Part shown: positions 27,815 through 36,417 of the stretch, piece by piece | Layout: the number at the start of each line of letters is the position of its first letter | Numbering within the stretch: position 1 is the stretch's first letter | Assembly (NCBI RefSeq): GCF_030388665.1 | Contig: NZ_CP128846.1 | Coordinates: 7,350,001-7,414,000, forward strand | Reading direction: 5' to 3' | From: Streptomyces flavofungini | GTDB taxonomy: Bacteria; Actinomycetota; Actinomycetes; Streptomycetales; Streptomycetaceae | Length of the DNA: 64,000 nucleotides | Program-made: the position numbers and the translations under genes | The notes under the pieces: generated by a model | Seen by the model: only the letters and a program-made list of their open reading frames with translations | What the model was told of the DNA's origin: nothing | The model's database searches: none

Positions 27815-29959
27815 GTGACGGATCAGGCGGTCGACACGGACGGTTCGGCGAGTGGCGCGCCCTCGCCCGGCGGTGCGGCGGCCGCCACCGCGGACGGCGG
27901 CCGATTCGTCGGCCGCCACCGGGAGTTGAAGGAACTCCGCGCCGACATCGACCGCGCGGGACTCGACACCCTCTCCGGCCGCAAGGCCCCCCGCGCCCGC
28001 GTCCTGCTCGTCGCGGGCCGCCCCGGATCAGGACGCACCGCCCTCGCCGAGGAACTCGCCCGGCAGCTCGCCGACGACTACCCCGACGGCGTCCTGCGCG
28101 CCCGCCTCACCGACCCCGACGGCGCCGCCGTCCCCACCGAGCGCACCGCCCGCGAGCTGCTCGACGCGCTCGGCGCCCCCGCGCCCGCGGGGGCCGACGA
28201 GGACGACCTGGCGGCGGCCCTGCGCGCCGCCCTCGACGGCCGCCGCGCCCTGCTCCTCCTCGACGACGTGACCGACGGCGAGGGCGGCGCGCAGGTCGAC
28301 CCGCTGCTCCCGGACAGCCCCGACTGTCTGGTCCTCGCCGTGTCCGAGGGCCCGCTCACCGGCATCCCGGACGTCCGCCCCTGCACCCTGGGCGGTCTGG
28401 ACACCAAGGCCGCCCTCGACCTGCTGGCCCGCAGCGCGGGGTCGGTGCGCATCACCGTCGACCCGCGCTCCGCGGAGAGCCTGGTGGAGGCGTGCGGCGG
28501 CAATCCGGCCGCGCTCGTCATCGCGGGCGGCTGGCTCGCCGCTCGCCCCAAGGCCGCCGTCGCCGACCTCGCCAAGCAGGTCAGGGAGTGCCCCGAGGAG
28601 GGCGCCGCGGACTCCGGTCTGGCCCGGGTCTTCCAGCACACCTACGCCGCGCTGCCCGCGCCCGCCGCCCGGATACTGCGACTGCTGAGCCTCGCCCCCG
28701 CCGGGTACGTCGACCCGCACACCGCGTCGGCGCTCGCGGGCTGTTCGGTGTCCGCGGCCTGCGCCACGCTCGACGACTTCGTCGCGCTCGGCCTGCTGCG
28801 GGCGGTCGCGTCGCCGCTGCCGCAGTACGAGGTGCCCGGGTGCCTGGTGCCGCTCCTGCGGGAGTTGACGCAGAGCCAGGACCGGCCGGGGGAGGTGCAG
28901 TTGGCGCGGGCCCGGATGCTGGAGCGGACCGTGCGGCTGCTCCAGTCCTGCCGGGCGGTCACCGAGCCCGACGGCTCGACGGCGCGCAAGAGACTCGCCG
29001 GGCTGCCCCGGGCGCTGCGCTTCCCGACCTCCCGGGCTGCCGCCGAGTGGCTGCGGATCCGGCAGCCGGCGCTGCTCGCCGCGGCCCGGCTCGCGGTCGC
29101 GGACGGCGATCTGGACACCCTCGCCCGCCGTCTGATGGCCGCACTCGCCCGCGCCCTGGTCGCGCACCGGGGCACGCGGGACGCGGCGCCCGAGCTGTAC
29201 GCCGTCCACCGGCTCGTCCTCGACGTCGCCGAGCGCCGGAACCTGCCGAGGGAGCAGGCCGCCGCGCTCCTGAACCTCGCCGACCTGGACGCCCAGACGG
29301 GGCGGACGCACGAGGCACTGGCCCGCTACCGCGCCGCCCTGGACTGCGGCCGGGCCGCCGGGGACCCGTACGCGACCGGCCGCGCGATGGAATCCGTAGG
29401 CGGCGCCTACCAGGAACTGGGGGACTTCCAGCGGGCCGCCGACTGGTACGGCAGGGCCCTGGCCCAGCGCCTGGCCCGCGACGAGCGCGCCGACGCCGCC
29501 CGGCTGCACGGCCGCATCGCCACCACCCACACCTACGCGGGGCGCTACGGAGAGGCCCTGCGCAACTGGCGCTCGGCCGTCGCGGGCCTGCGCAAGATCG
29601 GCGACGTCGCGGGCCGGGCGCGGGCGCTGAGCGAGATGGCGCGCGTCCAGGAGTACGCGGGGCGGCCCGAGGAGTCCCTGCGCACCTGCCAGGAAGCGGC
29701 CGAATGGGCGCGCGAGGCGGCCGACGTACGCCTCCAGGCGGCGCTGCAGGTGCGGCTCGCGGACACCCTGGAGCGGCTCGGCGACCCGACCGCCGCCGGG
29801 CTGCACCGCGCGGCTGCCGAGCGCATGCTGGGAGAGGAGTTCACCGAGGTCGCAGGGGTTGCGCCGACTTCCCGTGAGGAAGTCGGGGCGAACCTTGGGG
29901 AGGCGGATGGACGAGCACCCTCCGCCTGCGAAATCCGTAGTGCATCCAGTCAAGATTGA
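27815..29959 (+). CDS. STAND-like NTPase with C-terminal TPR array
   Basis: 714 aa from GTG 27815 with GGGAG eight bases upstream. Residues about 35-330 resemble an NB-ARC/AfsR-type NTPase: FVGRHRELKELR, a P-loop AGRPGSGRTALAEELA (about 68), Walker B RALLLLDDV (about 145), CGGNPAALVIAGGWLA and a winged-helix-like RILRLLSLAP. Residues about 480-690 are TPR pairs (AAALLNLADLDAQTGRTHEALARYRAAL, GGAYQELGDFQRAADWYGRAL). The P-loop lysine is replaced by arginine (GSGRT), so ATP binding may be altered. No DNA-binding or effector domain is recognisable. It lies between NUDIX and ald, the neighbourhood where mycobacteria keep xerD. Role unknown; signalling scaffold by analogy. Confidence 0.82.
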   Translation: MTDQAVDTDGSASGAPSPGGAAAATADGGRFVGRHRELKELRADIDRAGLDTLSGRKAPRARVLLVAGRPGSGRTALAEELARQLADDYPDGVLRARLTDPDGAAVPTERTARELLDALGAPAPAGADEDDLAAALRAALDGRRALLLLDDVTDGEGGAQVDPLLPDSPDCLVLAVSEGPLTGIPDVRPCTLGGLDTKAALDLLARSAGSVRITVDPRSAESLVEACGGNPAALVIAGGWLAARPKAAVADLAKQVRECPEEGAADSGLARVFQHTYAALPAPAARILRLLSLAPAGYVDPHTASALAGCSVSAACATLDDFVALGLLRAVASPLPQYEVPGCLVPLLRELTQSQDRPGEVQLARARMLERTVRLLQSCRAVTEPDGSTARKRLAGLPRALRFPTSRAAAEWLRIRQPALLAAARLAVADGDLDTLARRLMAALARALVAHRGTRDAAPELYAVHRLVLDVAERRNLPREQAAALLNLADLDAQTGRTHEALARYRAALDCGRAAGDPYATGRAMESVGGAYQELGDFQRAADWYGRALAQRLARDERADAARLHGRIATTHTYAGRYGEALRNWRSAVAGLRKIGDVAGRARALSEMARVQEYAGRPEESLRTCQEAAEWAREAADVRLQAALQVRLADTLERLGDPTAAGLHRAAAERMLGEEFTEVAGVAPTSREEVGANLGEADGRAPSACEIRSASSQD

Positions 29960-30102
29960 ATTATTGGAAGGCTAGACAGCGAGAAATCCTTCATTAGACT
30001 GGCTCCGCCGCGTGCTTACGTGGTGTCTTCCGATGCGCTCGCTTGCGTGCCGGTTTGTACCGCATTGCCCGAAACCCCCCTGAGCCAAGGACCGTGATCG
30101 AC

Positions 30103-31218
30103 GTGAAGGTCGGCATCCCCCGCGAGGTCAAGAACAACGAGTTCCGGGTGGCCATCACCCCCGCCGGTGTGCACGAGCTGGTGCGCCACGGCCACCAGGT
30201 CGTCATCGAGCGCGACGCCGGTGTCGGTTCCTCGATCACGGACGGCGAGTACGTCGCCGCCGGCGCCGAGATCCTGGAGACCGCCGACGAGGTGTGGGCC
30301 ACGGCCGACCTGCTCCTGAAGGTCAAGGAGCCGATCGCCGAGGAGTACCACCGCCTCCGCAAGGACCAGACGCTCTTCACCTACCTGCACCTGGCCGCCT
30401 CCAAGGAGTGCACGGACGCCCTCCTGGAGTCCGGCACCACCGCCATCGCGTACGAGACGGTGGAGCTGCCCAGCCGCGCCCTGCCGCTGCTCGCCCCGAT
30501 GTCCGAGGTCGCGGGCCGCCTCGCCCCGCAGGTCGGCGCCTACCACCTGATGCGCGCCAACGGCGGCCGCGGCGTGCTGCCCGGCGGTGTCCCCGGCGTG
30601 GCCGCGGGCAAGGCCGTCGTCATCGGCGGCGGCGTCTCCGGCTGGAACGCCGCGCAGATCGCCATCGGCATGGGCTTCCACGTGACCCTGCTCGACCGCG
30701 ACATCAACAAGCTCAAGGAAGCCGACAAGATCTTCGGCACGAAGATCCAGACGGTCGTCTCCAACTCCTTCGAGCTGGAGAAGGCGTGCCTGGAGGCCGA
30801 CCTCGTCATCGGCGCCGTCCTCATCCCGGGCGCCAAGGCCCCCAAGCTCGTCACCAACGAGCTGGTCTCGCGCATGAAGCCCGGAAGTGTCCTTGTCGAC
30901 ATCGCGATCGACCAGGGCGGCTGCTTCGAGGACTCGCGCCCCACCACGCACGCCGAGCCGACCTTCCCGGTCCACAACTCGGTCTTCTACTGCGTCGCCA
31001 ACATGCCCGGCGCGGTGCCCAATACCTCCACGTACGCCCTGACCAACGCCACGATGCCGTACATCGTCGAGCTGGCGAACCGCGGCTGGGTCGAGGCCCT
31101 GCGCCGCGACCCCGCGCTCGCCCTGGGCCTCAACACCCATGACGGCAAGGTCGTTTACAAGGAGGTCGCCGAGGCCCACGGTCTCGAGCACGTCGAGCTC
31201 GAGTCGCTGCTCGGCTGA
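30103..31218 (+). CDS. ald: Alanine dehydrogenase
   Basis: 371 aa from GTG 30103, which matches the M. tuberculosis enzyme length; AAGGA lies eleven bases upstream. GTG 30094 (374 aa) is an alternative. VGIPREVKNNEFRVAITPAG opens the family. LLKVKEP (about 72) and YLHLAASKECT (about 94) carry the substrate lysine and histidine. GGGVSGWNAAQIA (about 176) is the NAD-binding loop and DIAIDQGGCFE follows. It interconverts L-alanine and pyruvate with NAD. The 143-bp leader region is comparatively A/T-rich, but I could not assign a convincing promoter. Confidence 0.96.
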   Translation: MKVGIPREVKNNEFRVAITPAGVHELVRHGHQVVIERDAGVGSSITDGEYVAAGAEILETADEVWATADLLLKVKEPIAEEYHRLRKDQTLFTYLHLAASKECTDALLESGTTAIAYETVELPSRALPLLAPMSEVAGRLAPQVGAYHLMRANGGRGVLPGGVPGVAAGKAVVIGGGVSGWNAAQIAIGMGFHVTLLDRDINKLKEADKIFGTKIQTVVSNSFELEKACLEADLVIGAVLIPGAKAPKLVTNELVSRMKPGSVLVDIAIDQGGCFEDSRPTTHAEPTFPVHNSVFYCVANMPGAVPNTSTYALTNATMPYIVELANRGWVEALRRDPALALGLNTHDGKVVYKEVAEAHGLEHVELESLLG

Positions 31219-31277
31219 CCGCCACGCCGACCACGGCTTTTCCGTCGACTCGGGTCAAGGGAAGTCGTCAATCTCAC

Positions 31278-31315
31278 GCCCGCGGCCGGACCTTGTGAGG
31301 GGTCCGGCCGCGGGC
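31278..31315. terminator. Hairpin terminator after ald
   Basis: A perfect 15-bp stem (31278-31292 with 31301-31315) and an eight-base loop, 59 bp after the ald stop, with no U-tract. The rest of the 345-bp gap up to parA holds a promoter (31462-31491) and a strong Shine-Dalgarno, and no gene. Confidence 0.75.
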
Positions 31316-31461
31316 GGTTGGGCGTACACTCGCTCAACTCGCCTTGTACGTAAACATTTGGGCGATTCGTCCACCACGCAAACGCGGCGATGCCATGCAG
31401 TGCGCCCTTGACATCGGGATGTTCCATTGCCGACACATCGGGCCGGGTCCGGCGGATTGTG

Positions 31462-31491
31462 TTGCTGCGGAGCGGTGACACGCCATAGAGT
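31462..31491 (+). promoter_or_regulatory. Putative vegetative promoter of parA
   Basis: ttgctg (31462-31467), an 18-bp spacer, then tagagt (31486-31491), fit the Streptomyces HrdB pattern TTGACa-N18-TAGAgT. The predicted leader is about 65 nt and ends with AAGGAGGT ten to eleven bases before GTG 31564. An isolated ttgaca at 31408-31413 has no partner -10. Confidence 0.6.
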
Positions 31492-31563
31492 CGCCAACCG
31501 TCGGCATGGTGCCACGCTGACCTATCTAGAAATTTCCTGGTCACCAAGGAGGTAAGACGACTT

Positions 31564-32739
31564 GTGAATGAGTCGACATTTGCTCCCGGGGGTGGTCAAC
31601 CAGGAATGACTGGACGAGGCCAGGGCCCCGTCGGGCTTCAGGCTGTCGGCTCCGTCGCTGTCCGCACCTTCGAAGCCCGCCAGAGTCCGCAGCCGACACA
31701 GTCAGCACCCCAGAGCATGGATGGCCATCACGTGAACGCCATGGCCGGCGACCGGAGTGGCGAGAACACCACCCCCACCCCTCTCGCCGACTACGAGGAA
31801 CTGCCCCAGGGTCACTTCTACGACCCCGACGCGGAGTACGAGCCCGATCCCGAGTACGCGGCCACGCTCGCCCCGGACGCTGCCCGTCAGCGCCGCGAGC
31901 GCATCGGCCCCACGGGACGCCCGCTGCCGTACTTCCCGATCCCGGGGCCGCTGACCGACCACGGCCCCGCGAAGATCATCGCGATGTGCAACCAGAAGGG
32001 CGGCGTCGGCAAGACCACGTCGACCATCAACCTGGGCGCCGCGCTCGCGGAGTACGGGCGCCGGGTGCTGCTCGTGGACTTCGACCCGCAGGGCGCGCTC
32101 TCGGTGGGTCTCGGTGTGAACCCGATGGAGCTCGACCTCACCGTCTACAACCTGCTCATGGAGCGGGGCATGTCGGCGGACGAGGTCCTGCTGAAGACCG
32201 CGGTCCCCAACATGGACCTGCTGCCCAGCAACATCGACCTCTCCGCCGCCGAGGTGCAGCTCGTCAGCGAGGTCGCGCGCGAGTCCACGCTGCAGCGCGC
32301 GCTCAAGCCGCTGATGGCCGACTACGACTACATCGTGATCGACTGCCAGCCCTCGCTCGGCCTGCTCACCGTCAACGCGCTCACCGCCGCGCACAAGGTG
32401 ATCGTGCCGCTGGAGTGCGAGTTCTTCGCGCTGCGCGGTGTCGCCCTGCTCACCGAGACCATCGAGAAGGTCCAGGAGCGGCTCAACCCCGACCTGGAGC
32501 TCGACGGCATCCTCGCGACGATGTACGACTCGCGCACGGTGCACAGCCGCGAGGTCCTCGCGCGCGTGGTCGAGGCGTTCGACGATCACGTCTACCACAC
32601 GGTGATCGGCCGGACCGTGCGCTTCCCGGAGACCACGGTCGCCGGTGAGCCGATCACGACGTACGCCTCGAACTCGGTGGGCGCGGCCGCCTATCGCCAG
32701 CTCGCCAGGGAGGTGCTCGCCCGGTGTCACGCCGAGTGA
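31564..32739 (+). CDS. ParA-family chromosome-partitioning ATPase (scpAB-linked)
   Basis: 391 aa from GTG 31564 with a strong AAGGAGGT. Residues 1 to about 135 are disordered and acidic or Pro-rich. The deviant Walker A CNQKGGVGKTTSTINLGAAL lies at about 143-162, then LLVDFDPQGALSVGLG (Walker A'), DYIVIDCQPSLG and EFFALRGVALL. This is the Soj-like ParA that sits upstream of scpA in actinobacteria (Rv1708 type), not the parAB near oriC. It probably drives movement or loading of a DNA-bound partner. The last 16 bases overlap the next gene. Confidence 0.93.
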   Translation: MNESTFAPGGGQPGMTGRGQGPVGLQAVGSVAVRTFEARQSPQPTQSAPQSMDGHHVNAMAGDRSGENTTPTPLADYEELPQGHFYDPDAEYEPDPEYAATLAPDAARQRRERIGPTGRPLPYFPIPGPLTDHGPAKIIAMCNQKGGVGKTTSTINLGAALAEYGRRVLLVDFDPQGALSVGLGVNPMELDLTVYNLLMERGMSADEVLLKTAVPNMDLLPSNIDLSAAEVQLVSEVARESTLQRALKPLMADYDYIVIDCQPSLGLLTVNALTAAHKVIVPLECEFFALRGVALLTETIEKVQERLNPDLELDGILATMYDSRTVHSREVLARVVEAFDDHVYHTVIGRTVRFPETTVAGEPITTYASNSVGAAAYRQLAREVLARCHAE

Positions 32740-33332
32740 GTCTGCCGGGGGCCGACGAACTGTTCCGTACGACCGGGGGGATGGCGCTGCAGGCGTCCAC
32801 CCCGCGGCGCCAGGCGAATGGCGAGGCGAGGGTGCCCGCTCCGGCGGGCGAGAGCGACGAGGCGGCCGCCGAGGAGTCCCCCGCCCCGCGGGAGGACGGG
32901 GATTCCCCCGAGACCGCCGAACACACCGCGGCGGACGCCGAGTCCGGCGCTCCGTCACGCAGCCGCTCGGGGTCCGGCACGGACGCCGGGAAGGGCTCCG
33001 GGCGGCGCCCGGCGCAGGAAGGTTCTGCCAGCTCCGCCGCGGGCGGCAAGTCCGCGAACGCCTCCGGTGACACGCCCGCGCAGGCGCGGCGCCGCGCCCG
33101 AGCCGCCAATCGGCGGCCCAGCGGGCGTGAGCGGCACGACGAGAAGATCACCGTGTACGTCTCCGCCGAGGAGCTGATGGACCTCGAGCACGCGCGGCTC
33201 GTGCTGCGCGGGGAGCACGGGCTCGCGGTGGACCGGGGACGGATCGTGCGGGAGGCGGTGGCCGTGGTGCTGGCCGACCTCGAATCGCGGGGGGACGCGA
33301 GCATCCTCGTGCGACGGCTGCGTGGGCGGTAG
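32724..33332 (+). CDS. RHH-like DNA-binding candidate, partner of ParA
   Basis: 202 aa from GTG 32724 (GGGAGGT nine bases upstream, inside parA); GTG 32736, which overlaps the parA stop (GTGA), is also possible. Residues 1 to about 135 are disordered, Ser/Gly/Glu-rich, with an Arg-rich patch (QARRRARAANRRPSG). Residues about 138-195 (KITVYVSAEELMDLEHARLV, then DRGRIVREAVAVVLADLES) have the beta strand-helix-helix spacing of a ribbon-helix-helix protein. The overlap with parA suggests coupled synthesis. I infer a ParB/ParG-like DNA adaptor for the ParA. Homology was not confirmed. Confidence 0.75.
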   Translation: MSRRVSLPGADELFRTTGGMALQASTPRRQANGEARVPAPAGESDEAAAEESPAPREDGDSPETAEHTAADAESGAPSRSRSGSGTDAGKGSGRRPAQEGSASSAAGGKSANASGDTPAQARRRARAANRRPSGRERHDEKITVYVSAEELMDLEHARLVLRGEHGLAVDRGRIVREAVAVVLADLESRGDASILVRRLRGR

Positions 33333-33452
33333 CGGTACCTTTCCGCGTAGTGCCTTGCCGTTGCCGCTTCCTTGGATCGTGAATGCCGACCGACGCCGTA
33401 CCCGCCCAGCCTCGTCGTCCTCGGCGGTCGCTGGGGCGTGGTGGAGCGGTTG

Positions 33453-33490
33453 CTTCCCCGAGCCCGGCCCTTCCCGAGACCGGGGGCCTG
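33453..33490. repeat. Dispersed repeat type B copy immediately before scpA
   Basis: ttccccgagcccggccctt followed by cccgagaccgggggcctgccc, the same element as 18733-18780. It ends 12 bases before ATG 33503 and occupies the apparent upstream extension of the scpA reading frame. Confidence 0.75.
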
Positions 33491-33502
33491 CCCAGCGGGG
33501 CG

Positions 33503-34384
33503 ATGGCCCACGACGACGGGCAGCCCCAGGTGGCGGTGGAGCCGACGCCGGACGCCTCCGCCGAGCCTGACGACGGGCGGTTCAAGGTTCGGCTCGCGAA
33601 CTTCGAGGGGCCCTTCGACCTGCTGCTTCAGCTCATCTCCAAGCACAAGATGGATGTCACCGAGGTCGCGCTGTCCAAGGTGACCGATGAGTTCATGGCG
33701 CACATCCGGGGCATGGGGCCGGACTGGGACCTGGATCAGACGACCGAGTTCCTGGTGGTCGCGGCGACGCTGCTCGATCTGAAGGCGGCCCGTCTCCTTC
33801 CCGCCGCCGAGGTCGAGGACGAGGCCGACCTGGCCCTGCTCGAGGCGCGGGACCTGCTGTTCGCGCGGCTGCTGCAGTACCGCGCGTACAAGAGAATCGC
33901 GGACATCTTCAGCGGGCGGCTCGACGAGGAGGCGCGGCGCTATCCGCGCACCGTCGGCCTGGAGCCGCACCACGCCGAGCTGCTGCCCGAGGTCGTCATC
34001 AGCATCGGCGCCGAAGGGTTCGCCAAGCTCGCCGTGAAGGCGATGCAGCCCAAGGCGAAGCCGCAGGTCTACGTCGACCACATCCACGCCCCGCTGGTGA
34101 GCGTGCGCGAGCAGGCCGCCGTGGTCGTGGCCCGGCTCAAGGAGCGGGGCGAGGCGAGCTTCCGGGGCCTGATCGAGGAGCTGGGGCCCGACGACACCCT
34201 GACCGTCGTCGCCCGCTTCCTCGCGCTCCTGGAGCTGTACCGGGAGAAGGCCGTCGCCCTGGAGCAGGAGGACGCGCTCGGCGAGCTGATGGTGCGCTGG
34301 ACCGGCGGGGACGGCGAGGCGGAGCCGACCGTGACCGACGAGTTCGACCGGGCCCCCGAGCCGGACGAGGAGAGGAAGCCGTGA
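33503..34384 (+). CDS. scpA: Segregation and condensation protein ScpA
   Basis: 293 aa from ATG 33503. An upstream ATG at 33383 would add 40 residues, but those codons run through a dispersed intergenic repeat (33453-33490), so they are unlikely to be native. FKVRLANFEGPFDLLLQLIS (about 29-48) is the kleisin N-terminal SMC-binding helix, followed by EFLVVAATLLDLKAARLLP. The C-terminal winged helix includes FLALLELYREKAVALEQE. It bridges the SMC heads with ScpB for chromosome condensation. It overlaps scpB by GTGA. Confidence 0.94.
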   Translation: MAHDDGQPQVAVEPTPDASAEPDDGRFKVRLANFEGPFDLLLQLISKHKMDVTEVALSKVTDEFMAHIRGMGPDWDLDQTTEFLVVAATLLDLKAARLLPAAEVEDEADLALLEARDLLFARLLQYRAYKRIADIFSGRLDEEARRYPRTVGLEPHHAELLPEVVISIGAEGFAKLAVKAMQPKAKPQVYVDHIHAPLVSVREQAAVVVARLKERGEASFRGLIEELGPDDTLTVVARFLALLELYREKAVALEQEDALGELMVRWTGGDGEAEPTVTDEFDRAPEPDEERKP

Positions 34385-35046
34385 GCGCAGTGCAGCAGGG
34401 GAGCCCCGAGGCCCCCGCGGGAGACCTGCGGGCCGCCGTCGCCGAGCTCGACCTCAAGCCCGCCCTGGAGGCCGTCCTGATGGTCGTGGACGAGCCCGCG
34501 ACCGAGGAGCACCTGGCCAAGGTCCTTGAGCGCCCCCGGCGGGCCGTCGCCGACGCGCTGCGGGAGCTCGCCGACGAGTACACCGTGCAGGGCCGCGGCT
34601 TCGAGCTGCGCCTGGTGGCGGGCGGCTGGCGGTTCTACACCCGGCCCGCGTACGCGCCCGCCGTCGAGGGCTTCGTCCTGGACGGGCAGCACGCCCGGCT
34701 CACCCAGGCGGCCCTGGAGACCCTCGCCGTCGTCGCCTACCGCCAGCCGGTCAGCCGCTCGCGGGTCTCGGCGGTGCGCGGAGTGAACTGTGACGGGGTG
34801 ATGCGCACCCTGTTGCAGCGGGGTCTGGTGGAGGAGGCGGGCGCGGAACCCGAAACAGGTGCGATCCTGTACAGGACGACGAGCTACTTCCTGGAGCGGA
34901 TGGGCCTGCGCGGCCTGGACGAGCTCCCCGAGCTCGCGCCCTTCCTCCCCGAGGCGGACGCGATCGAGGCGGAGACCCAGGAGGGTCTCCCGTCGTTCGA
35001 CCCGGACGCACCCGATGCGCCGGGTGACGAGGACGCAGACGACTAA
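34381..35046 (+). CDS. scpB: Segregation and condensation protein ScpB
   Basis: 221 aa from GTG 34381, overlapping the scpA stop. Tandem winged helices: LEAVLMVVDEPATEEHLAKVL, FELRLVAGGWRFYTRPAY, QAALETLAVVAYRQPVSRS and VRGVNCDGVMRTLLQRGLVEE are classic ScpB blocks. An acidic tail (DPDAPDAPGDEDADD) ends the protein. Functions as the dimeric regulator of ScpA-SMC. Twelve bases separate it from rluB. Confidence 0.95.
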   Translation: MSAVQQGSPEAPAGDLRAAVAELDLKPALEAVLMVVDEPATEEHLAKVLERPRRAVADALRELADEYTVQGRGFELRLVAGGWRFYTRPAYAPAVEGFVLDGQHARLTQAALETLAVVAYRQPVSRSRVSAVRGVNCDGVMRTLLQRGLVEEAGAEPETGAILYRTTSYFLERMGLRGLDELPELAPFLPEADAIEAETQEGLPSFDPDAPDAPGDEDADD

Positions 35047-35058
35047 GACGGACATTTG

Positions 35059-36294
35059 ATGCGAAGCAGCAGCGGCAGGAACAGCAGCGGAAACAACGGC
35101 GGGAGCCGTGGTGGCAACAGCGGCGGCCGCGGCAACAGTGGCGGCCGCCCCGGCGGTGGCGGCCGCGGCAACAGCGGCGGCCGTCCCACCGGCGGTGGCC
35201 GCGGCAACAGCGGCGGCGGTGGCCGCGGCGACTACCGGGGTGCCGGTGGCGGTCGCGACAACCGGGGTGCCGGTGGCGGTCGCGACGACCGGCAGGGCAG
35301 TGGCCGCCCCAGCAAGCCCCGCCCCGAGGAGCGGCGCTACGACGTGGGCCCCGGCGGCACCCAGGACGGCCCGAAGTCGGGTCGCGGCGCCTCGGCGCGC
35401 GGCGGCGCCAAGGGCGGCCCCAAGCGCGGCCAGGACCAGCGCGGCGCCGGTCGTGGCCGCCCGGCCCCGGCGTACTCGCGCGAGTACGAGACGCGGGCCG
35501 AGGAGCGCAACCGCGAGCGGTACGCGGGCAAGCCCAAGGTGAGCCCGCCCAAGACCTTCCCCGGCGCCGAGCAGGAGGGCGAGCGGCTGCAGAAGATCCT
35601 CGCCCGCGCGGGCTACGGCTCGCGGCGTGCCTGCGAGGAGCTGGTCGACCAGGCCCGCGTCGAGGTCAACGGCGAGATCGTCATGGAGCAGGGCCTGCGC
35701 GTCGACCCGGACAAGGACGAGATCAAGGTCGACGGCCTGACGGTGGCCACGCAGTCGTACCAGTTCTTCGCCCTGAACAAGCCCGCCGGTGTCGTCTCCA
35801 CCATGGAGGACAACGAGGGGCGCCAGTGCCTCGGCGACTACACGAACAACCGCGAGACGCGGCTCTTCCACGTCGGCCGGCTCGACACCGAGACCGAGGG
35901 CGTCATCCTGCTCACCAACCACGGTGAGCTGGCGCACCGCCTGACCCACCCGAAGTACGGCGTGAAGAAGGTCTACCTCGCGCACATCGTCGGCCCGATC
36001 CCGCGCGACCTGGGCAAGCAGCTCAAGGACGGCATCCAGCTGGAGGACGGCTACGCCCGCGCGGACCACTTCCGCGTCGTCGAGCAGACCGGCAAGAACT
36101 ACCTGGTCGAGGTGACCCTGCACGAGGGCCGCAAGCACATCGTGCGGCGCATGCTCGCCGAGGCCGGGTTCCCGGTCGACAAGCTGGTGCGCGTCGCCTT
36201 CGGGCCGATCACCCTCGGCGACCAGAAGTCGGGCTGGCTGCGGCGCCTGTCCAACACCGAGGTCGGCATGCTGATGAAGGAAGTCGACCTGTAG
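35059..36294 (+). CDS. RluB-type 23S rRNA pseudouridine synthase with long Gly/Arg/Asn-rich N-terminus
   Basis: 411 aa from ATG 35059 (the TTG just before is in frame). Residues 1 to about 170 are GNSGGRGG/RGG-like repeats, probably a disordered RNA-interacting tail. An S4 domain starts at EGERLQKILARAGYGSRRAC (about 173), and the catalytic domain has FALNKPAGVVSTM and the Asp motif GRLDTETEGVILLTNHG (about 274), then YLVEVTLHEGRKHIVRRM. It isomerises a uridine of 23S rRNA. Located in the conserved scpA-scpB-rluB-cmk-der block. The N-terminal DNA is a g/c-biased repeat, and length polymorphism is likely. Confidence 0.93.
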   Translation: MRSSSGRNSSGNNGGSRGGNSGGRGNSGGRPGGGGRGNSGGRPTGGGRGNSGGGGRGDYRGAGGGRDNRGAGGGRDDRQGSGRPSKPRPEERRYDVGPGGTQDGPKSGRGASARGGAKGGPKRGQDQRGAGRGRPAPAYSREYETRAEERNRERYAGKPKVSPPKTFPGAEQEGERLQKILARAGYGSRRACEELVDQARVEVNGEIVMEQGLRVDPDKDEIKVDGLTVATQSYQFFALNKPAGVVSTMEDNEGRQCLGDYTNNRETRLFHVGRLDTETEGVILLTNHGELAHRLTHPKYGVKKVYLAHIVGPIPRDLGKQLKDGIQLEDGYARADHFRVVEQTGKNYLVEVTLHEGRKHIVRRMLAEAGFPVDKLVRVAFGPITLGDQKSGWLRRLSNTEVGMLMKEVDL

Positions 36295-36321
36295 GCCTGC
36301 CTCAGGTCTTCGTGCGTACGT

Positions 36322-36362
36322 CGTCGGCCGCTCGCTCCCGGATCGGGTGCGGGCGGCCGACG
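36322..36362. terminator. Hairpin terminator after rluB
   Basis: cgtcggccgc (36322-36331) pairs with gcggccgacg (36353-36362), and the inner ctcccggatcgggt can extend the structure. It lies 28 bp after the rluB stop, with no U-tract. Confidence 0.6.
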
Positions 36363-36417
36363 TCGTTCCCGGGTGGTCGCCCGGCTGCCGTGTCCGGCCG
36401 TCTGGGATGCTGTGCGG

